Part shown: positions 46,501 through 56,379 of the stretch, piece after piece
Numbering within the stretch: position 1 is the first letter of the stretch
Layout: the number at the start of each line of letters is the position of its first letter
Assembly: GCA_944472155.2 (NCBI GenBank)
Contig: OX235279.1
Coordinates: 137,984,920-138,048,919, forward strand
Reading direction: 5' to 3'
From: Trichobilharzia szidati
Lineage: Eukaryota; Platyhelminthes; Trematoda; Strigeidida; Schistosomatidae
DNA: 64,000 nt
Program-made: the position numbers and the translations under genes
The notes under the pieces: model-generated
Databases searched by the model: none
What the model saw: the letters and a program-made list of their open reading frames with translations, nothing else
Told to the model about the DNA's origin: nothing

Positions 46501-48998
46501 TACACTCTTCCCAAACGCCTGAATAACTTACATTTTGAAGAGGAATAAAATTAGTGTGAAGCTGTAGACAAACACAACGTACCATCAGTGAAGAAAAGCA
46601 TCACTTTTTGGTATTCTTCTTCACTGCCGAGAATCTTTAAATCACTTGCTCTGTGTATCATTACATCTTGACGATCGAGTAACCATTCTAGACTGCATTT
46701 TAGAAAAGAGATTTGTAGTAACATAAAATGACAAGAATATAATACAAACACCAATTTACTTCTGGAGGGATTTAATACACAATTTTTTATATGTTTATAC
46801 CTTAAGATCGTAAGGTTAATTTTTAGAGTCATTCGAACCAGTGCCTTCAAATTATCACTACTGTCGCTATCAATACTTGAAGCTACACATGAAGGTTTAG
46901 GTAAAAAAGATACATCATGTGGTGAACCTTCATCCATCAAGATGGCTTGCATTATCATTTAATCACTAAAGATGGATAGTGTTGACACTGGGCGTCAGTG
47001 GTTTAGCAGTAGGATGCTCACCGACCACGCACATGGTCTGGAGTTCGATTCACGGCTGACTTATTCCCTTACCATACCATTAACCGGTAGTAAGCCCGTT
47101 AAAGAGGAGAGGTGGGGCGTGAGGCTAACAACCCAACGCCATAAAAAACTACTACCAGTGAAGCTTCAAAGACCAAGCCCTGTGTCTCATTTGCGATGCA
47201 AAGGAATGAACAAGAAGTGTTAGCATTAAAAGATTATATTTAATCAAAATACGTTGTGTTTGTAGAATGCATTTCGAATTATAATATTACTAACAACCAT
47301 GTATTTCAACACAGAAGAAAGCAGCTTAGATATTTAAATGTCCATTATTTTTGGCATTATGAATTGTTACACATAAAGACAACTGTTTGCCACCAGTAAT
47401 AATCATAGTTTAAGATTTCAGTTGTTTTAAATTCATGTTTCATCCACCCTCACTTTCAATATGCAATTACTATTCTTTATGCATGTCCACAAAAATGTGA
47501 AGCAGTATATATGTAGAATGGGACATAATCATTTGTCGTGTTGACGTGAATAGTGAAGGGATAAGGCCAGTGAGATGTTATTCTTATTGATAACAGACTT
47601 CAGTATCCGTTTCACAGTTATACTGCTGGCATTACTTTTGTCAAGTAATTCAATATAAACATCCTTTTTCCGGGTCAGAAAAAGTTTTGGCTCCAGAGTT
47701 GCTTATCTTATACATAAGTTGAAAAACTCCAGTAGATACTAGTTTACGCTATTTTGGTTAGTGTTTTGCCTTCATCTACTGACTCACTGGTACAGATAGC
47801 TTGCAAACGACAAAATAAACATTTCATCAAGATCCGCTTGCAGGACATTACACGCAAAATGAATAAACTTAAACCTTGACGATCCATGTAAAGATGATCC
47901 TCTCTTGCAAGGTAGTATGCCTTTCTTACAGTTTTATACAGCGTCATCATACTAGTAAAACATTAAGATGATTTCATCAGCATACTTCCAGTAAAAACAA
48001 ATTCGGTAAACAAATTTTCGACATATGTATAGTCCTCGTGAACTAAACTCACAAATATTACCCATCATCAAAAGTGAAATGAACTGTCAGTATATAATAA
48101 GAATACTTCACTTTCGGAGGTAAATACTTTAGACAAGTGGAGTTCATCAAGATCTTCATTGGCTAACACAATAACTAGACATCTCTCAGATGCCAATCCC
48201 CCTTCACCTTTTGCCTGAGTCACTGGATAGTACTAGAAACTTTTCCACATTGAATGTAACTAAATAACTTAGAACATGCAACCTGAGGAATGAATGCATG
48301 TTTTGTGGAAGAGGTGAAGGCAAAAACTAATTGAATTCGGGAATGCCATAGCTCTACGTCCAACAGGATTTTCTTAAGTCAACGAACCTAAGACCTGTGA
48401 AAACCTTTTCTTCCACCTCATTATTAACATGTACTCTCTTCTACATGCATTAAATTCTTTCGAGTGTACCTCTCAGTTTTTCACCGTATCGAATACCAAT
48501 TACATTATATCACTTCACAACTTAATTTTGTATAAGTTCTAGCAAACCTACACCTGATTATTATTTTTACACGTAATCAAAACTAAGTTTCTGTTGCAAC
48601 ACAATAGAAAGCATTCTTTTATAACGTCGAGTAGACTTTCTTTTCGTTGATTTTGCCAATTTCTACTTAGATGTTCCGTAGATGTGATATGCGTAAAAAC
48701 CAAATGTTACTTTCGCTTTTAGACAACTTACACTATAATTTCCTGAAGATATTTTTCTTAAAGCATAAGAGCATTTATCATCTTATAAAACAGGAATCAG
48801 AATTAATTGAAACAGCAAAACATTAATAGCCCGAATATTCCTCACAAGAAATCACCCTCACACTGTGTTTTAAACACTGTGAAGTCAATAAGCAGGAATC
48901 TCTCAGTGACACAATATCATAGTAATGGTTACAACTTAGGACACACTAAAAACCAATAATACTTACTAATTCGAACTTCGCCAAAAACTCCGAGCCAT
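37009..48998 (-). CDS. CCNC: Cyclin C, Mediator CDK8-module subunit, ten exons
   Basis: Cyclin C binds CDK8/19 and forms the nuclear Mediator kinase module that tunes RNA polymerase II. Ten exons on the minus strand: 48998-48967, 46692-46583, 46526-46442, 46391-46322, 46287-46236, 46186-46089, 45187-45081, 44323-44256, 43388-43186, 37440-37009. All have GT/AG borders and compatible phases, giving 1257 nt (418 residues plus stop). It aligns throughout with animal cyclin C: MARSFWRSSNYLEWLLDRQD, LGSEEEYQKVMLFF, RQQVIATALVYFKRFYSRNS, FKTIDPWLMAPSCLFLASKV, EFGVVSQKNLMA, YPYRAQDVLECEFILLEAM, FHPYRPLVQFCDEL, VNDSYRTDVCLHYPPYIIAL, RWFSELNVDMEK and LNLYDMWRRFDELAEMPNIL. The usual animal length is near 283; the excess is a roughly 45-residue Ser/Gly/Asn/His-rich insertion in exon 9 and a roughly 110-residue Gln/Ser/Gly/Thr-rich tail. 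Introns 2-5 are 56, 50, 34 and 49 bp; intron 1 is 2.3 kb and intron 9 is 5.7 kb. The start is chosen from the conserved FW-SS-YL context. UTRs were not defined. Confidence 0.95.
37535..37568. repeat. TA microsatellite in cyclin C intron 9
   Basis: About 17 TA/AT dinucleotide units, near the 3' end of the large intron (in gene orientation). Confidence 0.9.
37690..38060 (+). mobile_element. Sm-alpha-like retroposon relic in cyclin C intron 9
   Basis: A-box-like 'cgttcagtggtctaagcact' and a good B box 'caagttcgagtcccact' (37749-37765) with a pairing AGTGGG/CCCACT stem, followed at 37793-37817 by 'agataagagtcatttgacac' then GAAAC. The second part resembles a collapsed hammerhead: stem GTCA/TGAC then GAAAC, but the CTGATGA side is poorly kept. 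No full tRNA cloverleaf can be drawn. Confidence 0.5.
38110..38330 (+). mobile_element. RTE-type retrotransposon, internal fragment
   Basis: Plus frame reads VQVKINKMEEKAAKTGPYVK-like, EAMKTPESQQQTLITINGIN, VMKAVPSTYL, corresponding to the LAEEASKIGLQVNIEKTEVM and TISINGKNLKETTPFTYLGS region of the copy at 4883-5425. Similarity stops at about 38310-38330, where unrelated sequence leading into the next LINE begins. Confidence 0.7.
39090..39990 (+). pseudogene. APE-type endonuclease region of the LINE
   Basis: Frames read MDVCCISETGIQDPSVVIHL, FTVKTEKSPFDWIQVDSRMC, then (another frame) DIVVLAGDFNAQVGKF at 39461-39508 (the DFN catalytic motif), WTQIDHIAIGYRWRGSVEDY (the QIDHI motif) and DSDHALVRARL at about 39747-39779 (the SDH motif). 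After this comes a linker with LDRDTESLFKEEIAKRVSEV. The catalytic motifs are still legible, but one in-frame stop and at least one frameshift break the domain. Confidence 0.8.
40400..41145 (+). pseudogene. Reverse transcriptase region of the LINE
   Basis: An open stretch of about 235 codons (40500-41207) reads IIPTYKKGDKTSCDNHRGIS, LTNIVSKILGSIILRRLSGA, QAGFRPGRGCIDHIFTLRQI, IIFLDLKAAFDSVDREVLWR (box A with catalytic Asp), GLRQGCPLSPFLFNFIIDVL (box B) and VVYTDDIVLLDEDTD (box C at 41058-41069). Box C is YTDD instead of the common YADD/FADD. The upstream part DGMTPDVFNDSG near 40390-40430 is in another frame. The start codon of the open stretch is not meaningful. Confidence 0.85.
42190..42690 (+). 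mobile_element. RTE-type retrotransposon, 3' end, decayed
   Basis: Recognisable pieces are 'acacgagaaacatgatccga' and 'atcttcaatgctgttgtcaa' (IRIFNANVK), 'gaagatcagatgaccagcca' (IR-P), the frame ALRRLLSEWMLNEKRPVGYK with FKSNIEVIVRRGNESLWVIV, and the tail 'ctgttgaagccctaatttcc' followed by AT-rich sequence at 42665-42690. It is directly downstream of the LINE at 38480-42140, still within cyclin C intron 9. Confidence 0.78.
43820..44232 (+). mobile_element. Penelope-like element, C-terminus and 3' end, in cyclin C intron 8
   Basis: The plus frame reads AITHTTIGWDKMTVLKSNVT, GWRERSITEALFIESTENTY, NRSDSTPVPDIWKILL, the C-terminal block also seen at 15550-15790 (TEFLFIESTPNTCNR, SSLIPEMWKMLL). 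It continues into the untranslated end 'gattatggacaatagattgt', 'gttcggaacgtcattcagtg', 'agtgcccaagttttatacat'. It stops about 25 bp before the splice donor of cyclin C exon 8 (44256), antisense to the gene. Confidence 0.83.
44405..44650 (-). mobile_element. tRNA-headed SINE (type A), diverged, in cyclin C intron 7
   Basis: Minus strand head 'tgcgttggcggtgtaacggt' and 'agaatgctcgccaaccatgc', B-box region 'ggtccgcgattcaacct', 'acgcactcccaaccctcgta', 'gagaatggcaacccttcctc', and a decayed tail 'aaagcctgacgttgcg'. All segments are in family order. Confidence 0.75.
44668..44840 (+). mobile_element. CR1/RTE-like LINE, extreme 3' end, in cyclin C intron 7
   Basis: 'ttcccgtattactattcgtt', 'ctcttgctttgtgtgctaca', 'gagtgtggcgactcaagctg', 'gtggaaagttctatgttgaa', 'accagtcagtcagtca'. 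It is nearly identical to 41960-42131. Only about 170 bp were inserted, a strong 5' truncation. Confidence 0.85.
46985..47215 (+). mobile_element. tRNA-headed SINE (type A), in cyclin C intron 1
   Basis: Head 'gggcgtcagtggtttagcag' and 'taggatgctcaccgaccacg', B box 'ctggagttcgattcacgg', body 'gaggagaggtggggcgtgag', 'gctaacaacccaacgccata', tail 'agaccaagccctgtgtctca'. Full length but diverged. The flanks share only weak similarity ('agtgtt'), so no firm target duplication is claimed. Confidence 0.8.
47216..48966 (-). other. Remainder of cyclin C intron 1
   Basis: AT-rich intron sequence between the SINE at 46985-47215 and exon 1. No further elements or alternative exons were recognised. Confidence 0.5.
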
Positions 48999-49690
48999 CG
49001 CAAATGGGTTACTTCCTCAACAGGTCAGAAATTCGACGTCGCTATTTTTGTGATTCATAAAAAAATTATATTATGAAGCACCTGTAAAAATAAAATTCTG
49101 AGCCGTGAATAATGTTGATACTCCATGAAAAAATCGTAAATAAGATTTAGTCTTTCAAGAACGCAAAGTTTATTTATGGACTACTTTTACTGATCGGTTT
49201 ATGAGCTTGATTTTCAACCAATAGGTCATAGTTTTGAATTTCATTTCTCATAGGCTGGTAGCACTGTAACAACAGAAGACAAGGGCCAGGCAACAGATCG
49301 TTTATTAAGGAAATCAGAGCATATTTATATATTTTCATGTACATTATTACAGATTAGTTGAGCAAACAAACACAGTCTTCTGATTGGTTGTTTCTCACTT
49401 AAAGTTAATCTTTCATCTCTTTGTGACTGTTTCTTGAATGTCAGATCATCTATATGTTAACTGTATCCGCCTACGCAAAGTCTGCTATGGTCGGTTTTCA
49501 ATCAGTCTTTGTTCATATTTTCTCACGACAAATCTTGAGAAAGTAAACATTGACGTAAATTACTGTCTACCAATTTCGCTAGTAGACAGCTATCACCACA
49601 GTACCACTAACTTTCATACAATGTGTTGCTTTATGACAACGGCACTCAAATGTAAGTAATAGATGAGTAACATTTATTTCCTCTTTTCTC
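48999..49690 (-). promoter_or_regulatory. Region upstream of the cyclin C start codon
   Basis: This must hold the 5' untranslated sequence and probably promoter elements of cyclin C by position only. A pyrimidine-rich 'gaatttctgacctgttgag' about 30-40 bp before the ATG could act as a splice acceptor, including for a spliced leader, but that is speculative. No TATA-like or other motif is convincing. Confidence 0.3.
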
Positions 49691-49699
49691 AAACTGTAG

Positions 49700-50400
49700 C
49701 AATGAAAACACACGGAGAGAATGATGGTATGATGGATAGTAACCTGAAATGAACTGGCCTTTCAACGTAGAACTTTCCAGAAAATCGAGTTCGTTCGGGT
49801 ACAACCACATAAAAGTAGAGTAAGTGAATATCATGAAACCAGTATAGGCAGAAATACATGAGAGAAAAAAACAATTACATGATTACTGAAAGTTTTCCCA
49901 GTTCTGAAGATAACAATGAGTAAATATATCTATGCCACTGCAATTAACTTCCACTCATATCACCTTTGATTCCTAGCATGCAGAGGAATTAGGATATCTA
50001 AACGTCTTCATATGGTCAGAGACTTCATAGTTTGGCGCAACGTTTCGTTCTGAGTACGCTTTAATATTGCTAACCTAATCCCACTACATCTGGCATTCCT
50101 ATTCGAAGTAAGCATTGGCTCAGGATACCTATCATATATCTCAGCCACCTCAATTGATGTGACTTCATAACTTCATTGATTTAATTTTCCTTCTCAGATA
50201 ACGCTATACCTCAATTTATTGTTACTGACCATATGCAACTCAAAGAGAGAAATTCAATTCGAGCACCTACAGTCAAAGATGGCTAGCCTCCTAATACTTA
50301 CGGCTGTTTCACTATCATAGAGTAGCAAGGAGTGAAATGCAGCATAGTATTTACGTCATCTTATGGATAATCAGATATCACAAGTACTAATTAGACAGAG
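49700..50400 (-). mobile_element. CR1/RTE-like LINE, 3' end, very old copy
   Basis: Scattered similarity in order with 33700-34650: 'gcctttcaacgtagaacttt' (near 49757), 'atatctatgccactgcaatt' (near 49926), 'ctcatatcacctttgattcc', 'gaggaattaggatat', and 'cagagagaaattcaattcga'-like matches near 50245. No reading frame is left. Confidence 0.5.
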
Positions 50401-50705
50401 CAGCTAGTAGGTCTACAAATGATGAAATCGGGAGTAATATGGAGGCAATAATTCAACCGAAATAAAAGGATAATACACCTAAAAACATGACATGCTTATG
50501 GACTAAGTGCTTCTTAGATTCGTCGCTGTGATTCTTGGCTTTTAAAATCCGTATTTAAAAGGTGAACTTTAAAACAGCGGTAGTTAGCTTTTGGCAAAGT
50601 CAAAGTATCATAGAAGTATTTGGAATTCATTGTACTTATAAAACGAATAAGATGGGGTAAGTTGCAGTACAAGAAGGTATAATTTCTTCTCCAAATTTAT
50701 TACAG

Positions 50706-51946
50706 ATGGTCTTTATATCAGTTTGTTGTGATTGGTGGATTTGGAAGAGGAAGGACTGTTTTATTTCCTCCTACCAGGTGGGAAAGGTTTTTAGACATCA
50801 TGGAGATATTGCAGATGTTTAAGAGATTTATGAGTGACACATCGAAAACGGTAGCATTCACTGTTAACCGTGCAACTGCACAGATGAACGCTCTAAAGGA
50901 GGAATTGTCTAGATGCAGCATTGTTTTATGTCTTTTCCATGTATGCCAGGCGTTCAGAAGGAGAGTGTTTCATTCGCATTAAGTAGGATATCGAAAAGTC
51001 CCCAAATCAACGTGTCAAAAAGTGATTGTATCGAATGGTGCACACGCGCAGTTGTGACAGGTAGGCTAACCATTCAGAATATATTGCCAAAGGTTTTGGA
51101 GTTACCTAAACCTCATAGGTATGATAGGTGCTGAGGCTGCTGCCTACATCAGAAGGTACTGGCTGAGAACACCGAAATATTGGGCTGCATCGTGCGACCG
51201 GTTCACCATGAGCATGGGGAACAACAATAGGGTGGAGAATGATCGTAGGCAGCTGAAAAAGTAATTTACGTTAAAGGCTATCCGCTGGAACTGATGTTAT
51301 GGAAAATATGGAGGTGGATTGACCACACAACCATACGTAAATTACGTGAGGCCCAGTGGGTGCTTTGCAAATATTACAATTATAGTGTAAGTTTCAAGAT
51401 AATTTAAAATTTATCCCAGGTATACCACGCTGCAGTATATATTACGGCTCCTCACACCTTTAGGTGCCAAGCTGTTTTAAACTTGCAAAGGTGCTTTTTC
51501 TTCTTCTGTGCAATATCCTCAACCTCAGATAATTACGCGGAAGGTAGTCACATCTTACTCGTAAACAGGAATGAGGCTAAATGCACATGTTGGATAATAT
51601 ATAGTTTGCCATGTGCGCACGTCGTCGAGGCTTTCTAGAATTCATACCTAAACTGTGGTATGTTCCCTTTCCTTAAATGTTACTCTTAGATATTCTGACA
51701 AATAGCGAGAGGTGAACATGTCAGTATAACACCACGCGTGTCGCTCGCTTGACACCACAACCAAACGTGTTTCGGAATGTTTATGAGCGGTTAAGATATC
51801 ACCTCGTCAGCTTGAATCAACGCAATCCCGATGCTGCACTGCGGAAAATAAACGAGTTCACCACAAAGTTGGAGAATTTGCTAATAAATGAACCGCAAAC
51901 AACTTTACGATTACGACATACCCCTTTCAATCGCTTATTTTTGTAA
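50706..51946 (+). pseudogene. Mutator-like (Curupira-type) transposase, C-terminal half with SWIM zinc finger
   Basis: An acceptor-like 'ttattacag' precedes 50706. The frame then reads SLYQFVVIGGFGRGRTVLFP, WERFLDIMEILQMFKRFMSD, FTVNRATAQMNALKEELSRC (position of the second catalytic acidic residue, here not Asp) and SIVLCLFHVCQAFRRRV (the C-x-FH-C block of MULE transposases). Further on, NRNEAKCTCWIIYSLPCAHV at 51570-51623 is a SWIM zinc finger (CxC, seven residues, CxH). A C-terminal frame at 51749-51946 reads YERLRYHLVSLNQRNPDAAL. Stops and frame changes occur between these blocks. Curupira is the Mutator-like lineage described in schistosomes, known from the literature in general terms. 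Confidence 0.8.
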
Positions 51947-53290
51947 ACATGTTTGTATTACCTTATTGTTTCTGTATGTATTCATAATACAAACATGCAT
52001 GTCTAAGCTGCTGTTACACTCACTTTCCCTATAAATACCTAAGAGTGACAGTTTGAAGCATACCTTGGTTGATTGTTTTGTGATGACAGCACTTTGAAAC
52101 TCAGTTAGTAATTACACCCATCTGTCTTCTTCACTACGTTTTATTAGCCGTATATTACTGGTTCATAGCATATCCTGAGTAACGGTGACTAATACGATTC
52201 ATCACTTATACCGTAGCAACGCTTAGAAGACTAACCTTACGACAATTCTACACAAGATCTAACCAACGCGTTAAAAATGCTTTTTCACGGTGAGTGCATA
52301 TTTTATCTACTTGAAATGTACCCGGTATGTACTGAAATAGATACTTCTGAAAATGCGTAGAAGACGAGCAAGGTGCTGAATTAGTGCCAGTCATGCTGAT
52401 AAACTAGTGCACAGCTCCAGTGAAAGCAAATAATCAAACAATGGCAGAGCAGTTACGGAGTTTATTTACTATAGAATGTCACTATATTAGCATAGTATAC
52501 GTGAATTATGTAGATGATTGTAGGCTTACCATGATCGCAAACTACCAACGTAATAAATGTGAGCTTCAGACTGAAAATAAGCTTTATAGTAGCATCCAGT
52601 GACAAAAATTGACCTCAACACTTTAAAAAATATGCAAAACGTCCAGAAAACCTTAAAATTTCATTGGCAATCGAATTCGCGAAAACATATAACCAGCTGA
52701 CGCAGGAACACGTCATGACCTTGAGACTGGATATACCGTATTTCAAACCAACCTGATGAAAGAAACGGGCGTTGATAAGGCATATCCCCTGTTTGAAGTG
52801 GCGCCACCAGCTTTACCTTGAGGACATTTGCGCGGTCTAGTTGATTTCAGTTTGGTTGATTTGTTTCGTTTGATCTAGGTAGCTGCATTTGACGTGATTC
52901 TGCTTTCTGTTTGGTTTGAACTGTATTGATTTTGTTAAGAATAGTCGTCAAAAGCTGCCTCTAGGCCTGAAAGCAGTTATGGTGCAGGAGGATGCTTGAG
53001 AATGTGTTTCATGTGAAAATTATAGGGTGCACCTAAAATCCTCCTGTTTGTGGCGTCTCAATGATTTCTGTAGAGCTTCGTTTCATCACTTGTGTCCATA
53101 TTTGTCGTTCACGAGTGTTTCAGTAAATGTTTATGGCTATAATCAGGAAGTTTCCAAAACGGTAACTGTGGCAAAGAATTTATATTTTTTCCGCCATAGT
53201 TTCCAAGTCGATGTCTCTTTTAAGTTGCTTGCTGTACTCTGTTGGCTATTCATGAATTTTTTATTGAAAAGCTTCCGTTTTCATTTACAG
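51947..53290. other. Spacer between two Mutator-like copies, nothing certain
   Basis: May include terminal regions of one or both transposons, but no terminal inverted repeat was found by eye. The open frame upstream of 53291 (53027-53290) has no motif and probably reads through an intron, since 53282-53290 ends in an acceptor-like 'catttacag'. Confidence 0.4.
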
Positions 53291-54900
53291 TGGTACCGAA
53301 TGGACGCATTGGCACTTGGAGACAATGGCGACCAACCTGCCCTTCCTATATCAGTGGATATCAAAAAACTTTTTGACGGAATTATGTTTAGTCACCAGTA
53401 TACCAGTTGGGTTCAAGTAGAAGATGCTCTAAGTCAGCTGGAATCAGTAATATATGTATATATGTATGACAGTATTCCTAGGCAACTCATACACATTATG
53501 TAATCAAAAAGTGCATACGGGACCATGAATCTCAGGATTTGAAGTGCAAATTAGTAGTCTTCCGTTGTACATATGGTATGAAGCGAAAAACTAGAGGTTC
53601 AGGCTTACGCGTCAAACCGTAAGAATTCTATTGTTTATTTCTGCAGTGCAAAATACACCGGTTGCCAATCTCGCTTTCGTATACGCTACAAGGAGGACGA
53701 GTTTCTCATTTGTTCCGCGAAAACTGTTCACAATCACAGATGTGAACATAGTCTTATGATAGGTGATCCATATTTTAGACGCCTTTCCGGGGATGAAAAG
53801 GAGAATATTGCACCAGTTGTGAAGACTACATCTGAGGTTGGTGATGATTTGGAATATGCCGAAGAGAATTTTAATAAAATTTTGACGAGCACAGATGTGT
53901 ATAATTTACGTAGGGATGTGAGGCCAAGTAAGTGATGTAGTTTAAAGTTATTTTGGAAGCCATGCCTTTGAGATCAGATGTTATGCGCATAATAAGGCAA
54001 ATCAGTCATGTGGTTGAATACGTGGATTCGAATACAGGTATAACCAGGAGAATTTGCTTCGCCCTGGAATCACAGGTGCAGTTATATCGGAAACATGGAG
54101 AGGTGGTGTGTATTGACTCAACATACAACACCAATAAGGACGGGTAGGTCATACGTGAAACGGTTGACAAATCTTAATCAGATATTCTCTGTTTCAGTTG
54201 GTGGTAACAGACAATATGAGTCATGACAGGCCTGTATTTTGGCATGGACGAGACGAGAGAGGTCATGTGATGTAGCTTGGATACTTGAACAATTCCAAAG
54301 AATAATGCAGGATACGTCCATCACAGAAACTTTCGTAATGGATTCGGCCAACTGTGAGATATCCGACGTGCGAAATAGTCAAATTCAGGCGAAAATCGTC
54401 ATCTGTGCATTTCATGTTTGCCGGGCTTTCAGCAAGAAGGTGAGGTGAATTTAATTAATACTTGATGCATTTAGACTCGAAATCCTTTTGTACGCAGGTT
54501 TTTATATCGTCTTGTTAAAGCTGCGACACCTGAAAGGTAAATGCATTGATTTCTAACCATTTAGATTTCATCACTACCTTAGTGTCATCAGGACGGTTGA
54601 TGCTATGTCACACTCAAATTCCTCAGTTTACAGGTAAATCAAACTCTTACTAATATTTAAAACAATATTTTTAGTTGGCAAAGTAATTCGCCTGTGTCGC
54701 AGATGGTTTTGGCAGGATCCGTTGCTACCAAATGGTGTGCCGTGTGAAAGTTCAGTGAAGAAACCCTACAGGGAGATACTGCAACTTCGCAGGCAATTGA
54801 ACAGAAGCTTCGCAGTTATGCAGGATAATTATAGTAATGAATATACTATTAATGCGCTGCGAGCAACTCTGAATTACTTTGGGAATTTTCTTGTCTAATA
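53291..54900 (+). pseudogene. Mutator-like (Curupira-type) transposase, N-terminal and catalytic part with tiny introns
   Basis: The first exon reads MDALALGDNGDQPALPISVD and SWVQVEDALSQLESVIYV, then KLVVFRCTYGMKRKTRGSGL. A 28-bp GT-AG intron (53619-53646) joins it in frame to AKYTGCQSRFRIRYKEDEFL with AKTVHNHRCEHS, a FAR1-like DNA-binding domain (Cys, Cys, HNH). A 32-bp intron (53928-53959) again joins in frame to MPLRSDVMRIIRQISHVVEY and VVCIDSTYNTNKDG, with the first catalytic Asp at 54115-54117. After a 54-bp intron-like gap and a frame break come LVVTDNMSHDRPVF, WILEQFQRIMQDTSITETFV, MDSANCE (second Asp at 54341-54343) and VICAFHVCRAFSKKV. Later pieces include FLYRLVKAATPER. The SWIM finger is missing. 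It is a dead copy, different from the one at 50706-51946. Confidence 0.82.
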
Positions 54901-55849
54901 ATGGAAGATGTACATACATTTTGTGTCAATAAATGCAAATATACCTTAACTTCTAAACTGCATACGCCTTATGTTTGACCGTTTCATGTGACAAAAGTCT
55001 AATAGTCATTTGCGAATATAGTAGAAAGCATTTTATAGAGAGCAAGTCGAAGTGAGTACTAGGCGGAACCTTCAGTACTTAGTATGAGAAGCAACGTTAA
55101 CTTTTTTCTCGTAAGTGCGCAATGAAAAAATAATGATGAGCTTTTGTAATTAGCATTGTATTTACTATGTAGGTAATGTTATTACAGGCCTACGTTGCTA
55201 TAACGTGTCTAGTCTTGGGTATCGCTGCATCAGTAACATAAACACCAATTGTAGCGTTTTCCAGTCAGTAAAATTTCGACGTTTCGTACGACAAACTTCG
55301 CGGAAGGTAGATGAAATTAAAGGCTGCTTCCAGACGATGCGTACAACGGCATCTTAGGCAATGTCTACAAAAACAAAAATAAGATAATTAGAAGAAACGT
55401 TAAAATGCATAGGTGAATAAGTCAAGTACTGTTTTGGAATAAGGGAGATTACTAGTATTATTACAAGGTCTTCAACTCATTTCATTTCTTTCGACTGCTA
55501 CCATTTCTTGCGCCAGCGTTACTTACTTATAGTTCGCTGTTACTTCTTCGTTGCACCCTATTTACACAGTGCAAGGAAATGAGAAAATTAGTGCAACACT
55601 TAGGATACGGCAATAATAAGGGTATAAGCAGGTTAACAGTGCAGCGAGGTGCAACAGTAATAATAATTTGCTTTGTCCGAAAACAGTATTAATGTTACAG
55701 TGTTGAATTTGCGGCATCTCGTACATTATTGTATCTAATTTCATGAAGTCATATTCGAAACAGTTGTAAAGATTACATTACAGAAATCGACAAGAAATAG
55801 AGTTATCAAGAAAGACCAGAGGATATAACAATTTCAAGGTGTTTCATGT
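54901..55849. other. Intergenic, nothing recognised
   Basis: No motif-bearing frame. May contain the end of the transposon at 53291-54900. Confidence 0.4.
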
Positions 55850-56335
55850 TAGACTTAGTTTATGTTTCAGTGCCCTCTTTGATACAAGCATCTTGTGACC
55901 GACACAGTTCTCGTAGTTCACGATTATGAGTGTAGGGAGAAATAACTGCCTGACATTTAGAGGGATTTAAAGTAAGACCATATACCTTAGACTACCGATA
56001 GGGAGCAGTTAAGTTTGCTGCAGTCACATTGTAACATGACAGGAAGTGAGACGCGTATTTGACGAAGTTGCTCTCATTAGAAAGAGGAAAGTCATGTAAG
56101 ACGAGAGAGAGAAAAGAAAAGGAGAGATAACAATACCCTGGGGAACACCAGCTTCAGCAAGCGAGGCGGAAGATTTGCCCTAATATACAGTATTTGATAA
56201 TGCAACCAATCAACTGCCCAGGACTCGTGTTTGCACGACTGAAACTTTGCTCGACTAATGCCATCTAGGTCCTGAGTCAACAACAACGGTATATGCTGAA
56301 TGACTGAAAGCTTAGCACAAAAGTGACAAAGCACA
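55850..56335 (-). mobile_element. Jockey/CR1-type (SR1-like) reverse transcriptase fragment
   Basis: Minus strand, from about 56300: RAKFQSCKHESWAVDWLHYQ, then KSSASLAEAGVPQGIVISPF with LFSL (box B, GVPQG), HDFPLSNESNFVKYASH (box C position; KYADD expected, KYASH present), then YGLTLNPSKCQAVISPYTHN. The GVPQG...SPFLFSL and NGLTLNPSKCQA pattern separates it from the other LINE family here, whose box B is LRQGCPLSP. The loss of both catalytic aspartates and several stops show it is dead. Confidence 0.75.
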
Positions 56336-56379
56336 AAAACACTTGCAAAGTAGGAGACGAGTCCCGGGTGGAAGAAGAG

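Noticed and set aside
46693..46958. Upstream extension of the cyclin C exon 2 frame
   Set aside because: The frame runs into intron sequence; the conserved N-terminus (MARSFWRSSN) was found in a separate exon at 48967-48998 with matching phase.
46972..47223. 83-codon plus-strand frame inside cyclin C intron 1
   Set aside because: It overlaps a type A SINE and reads through its tRNA-like head.
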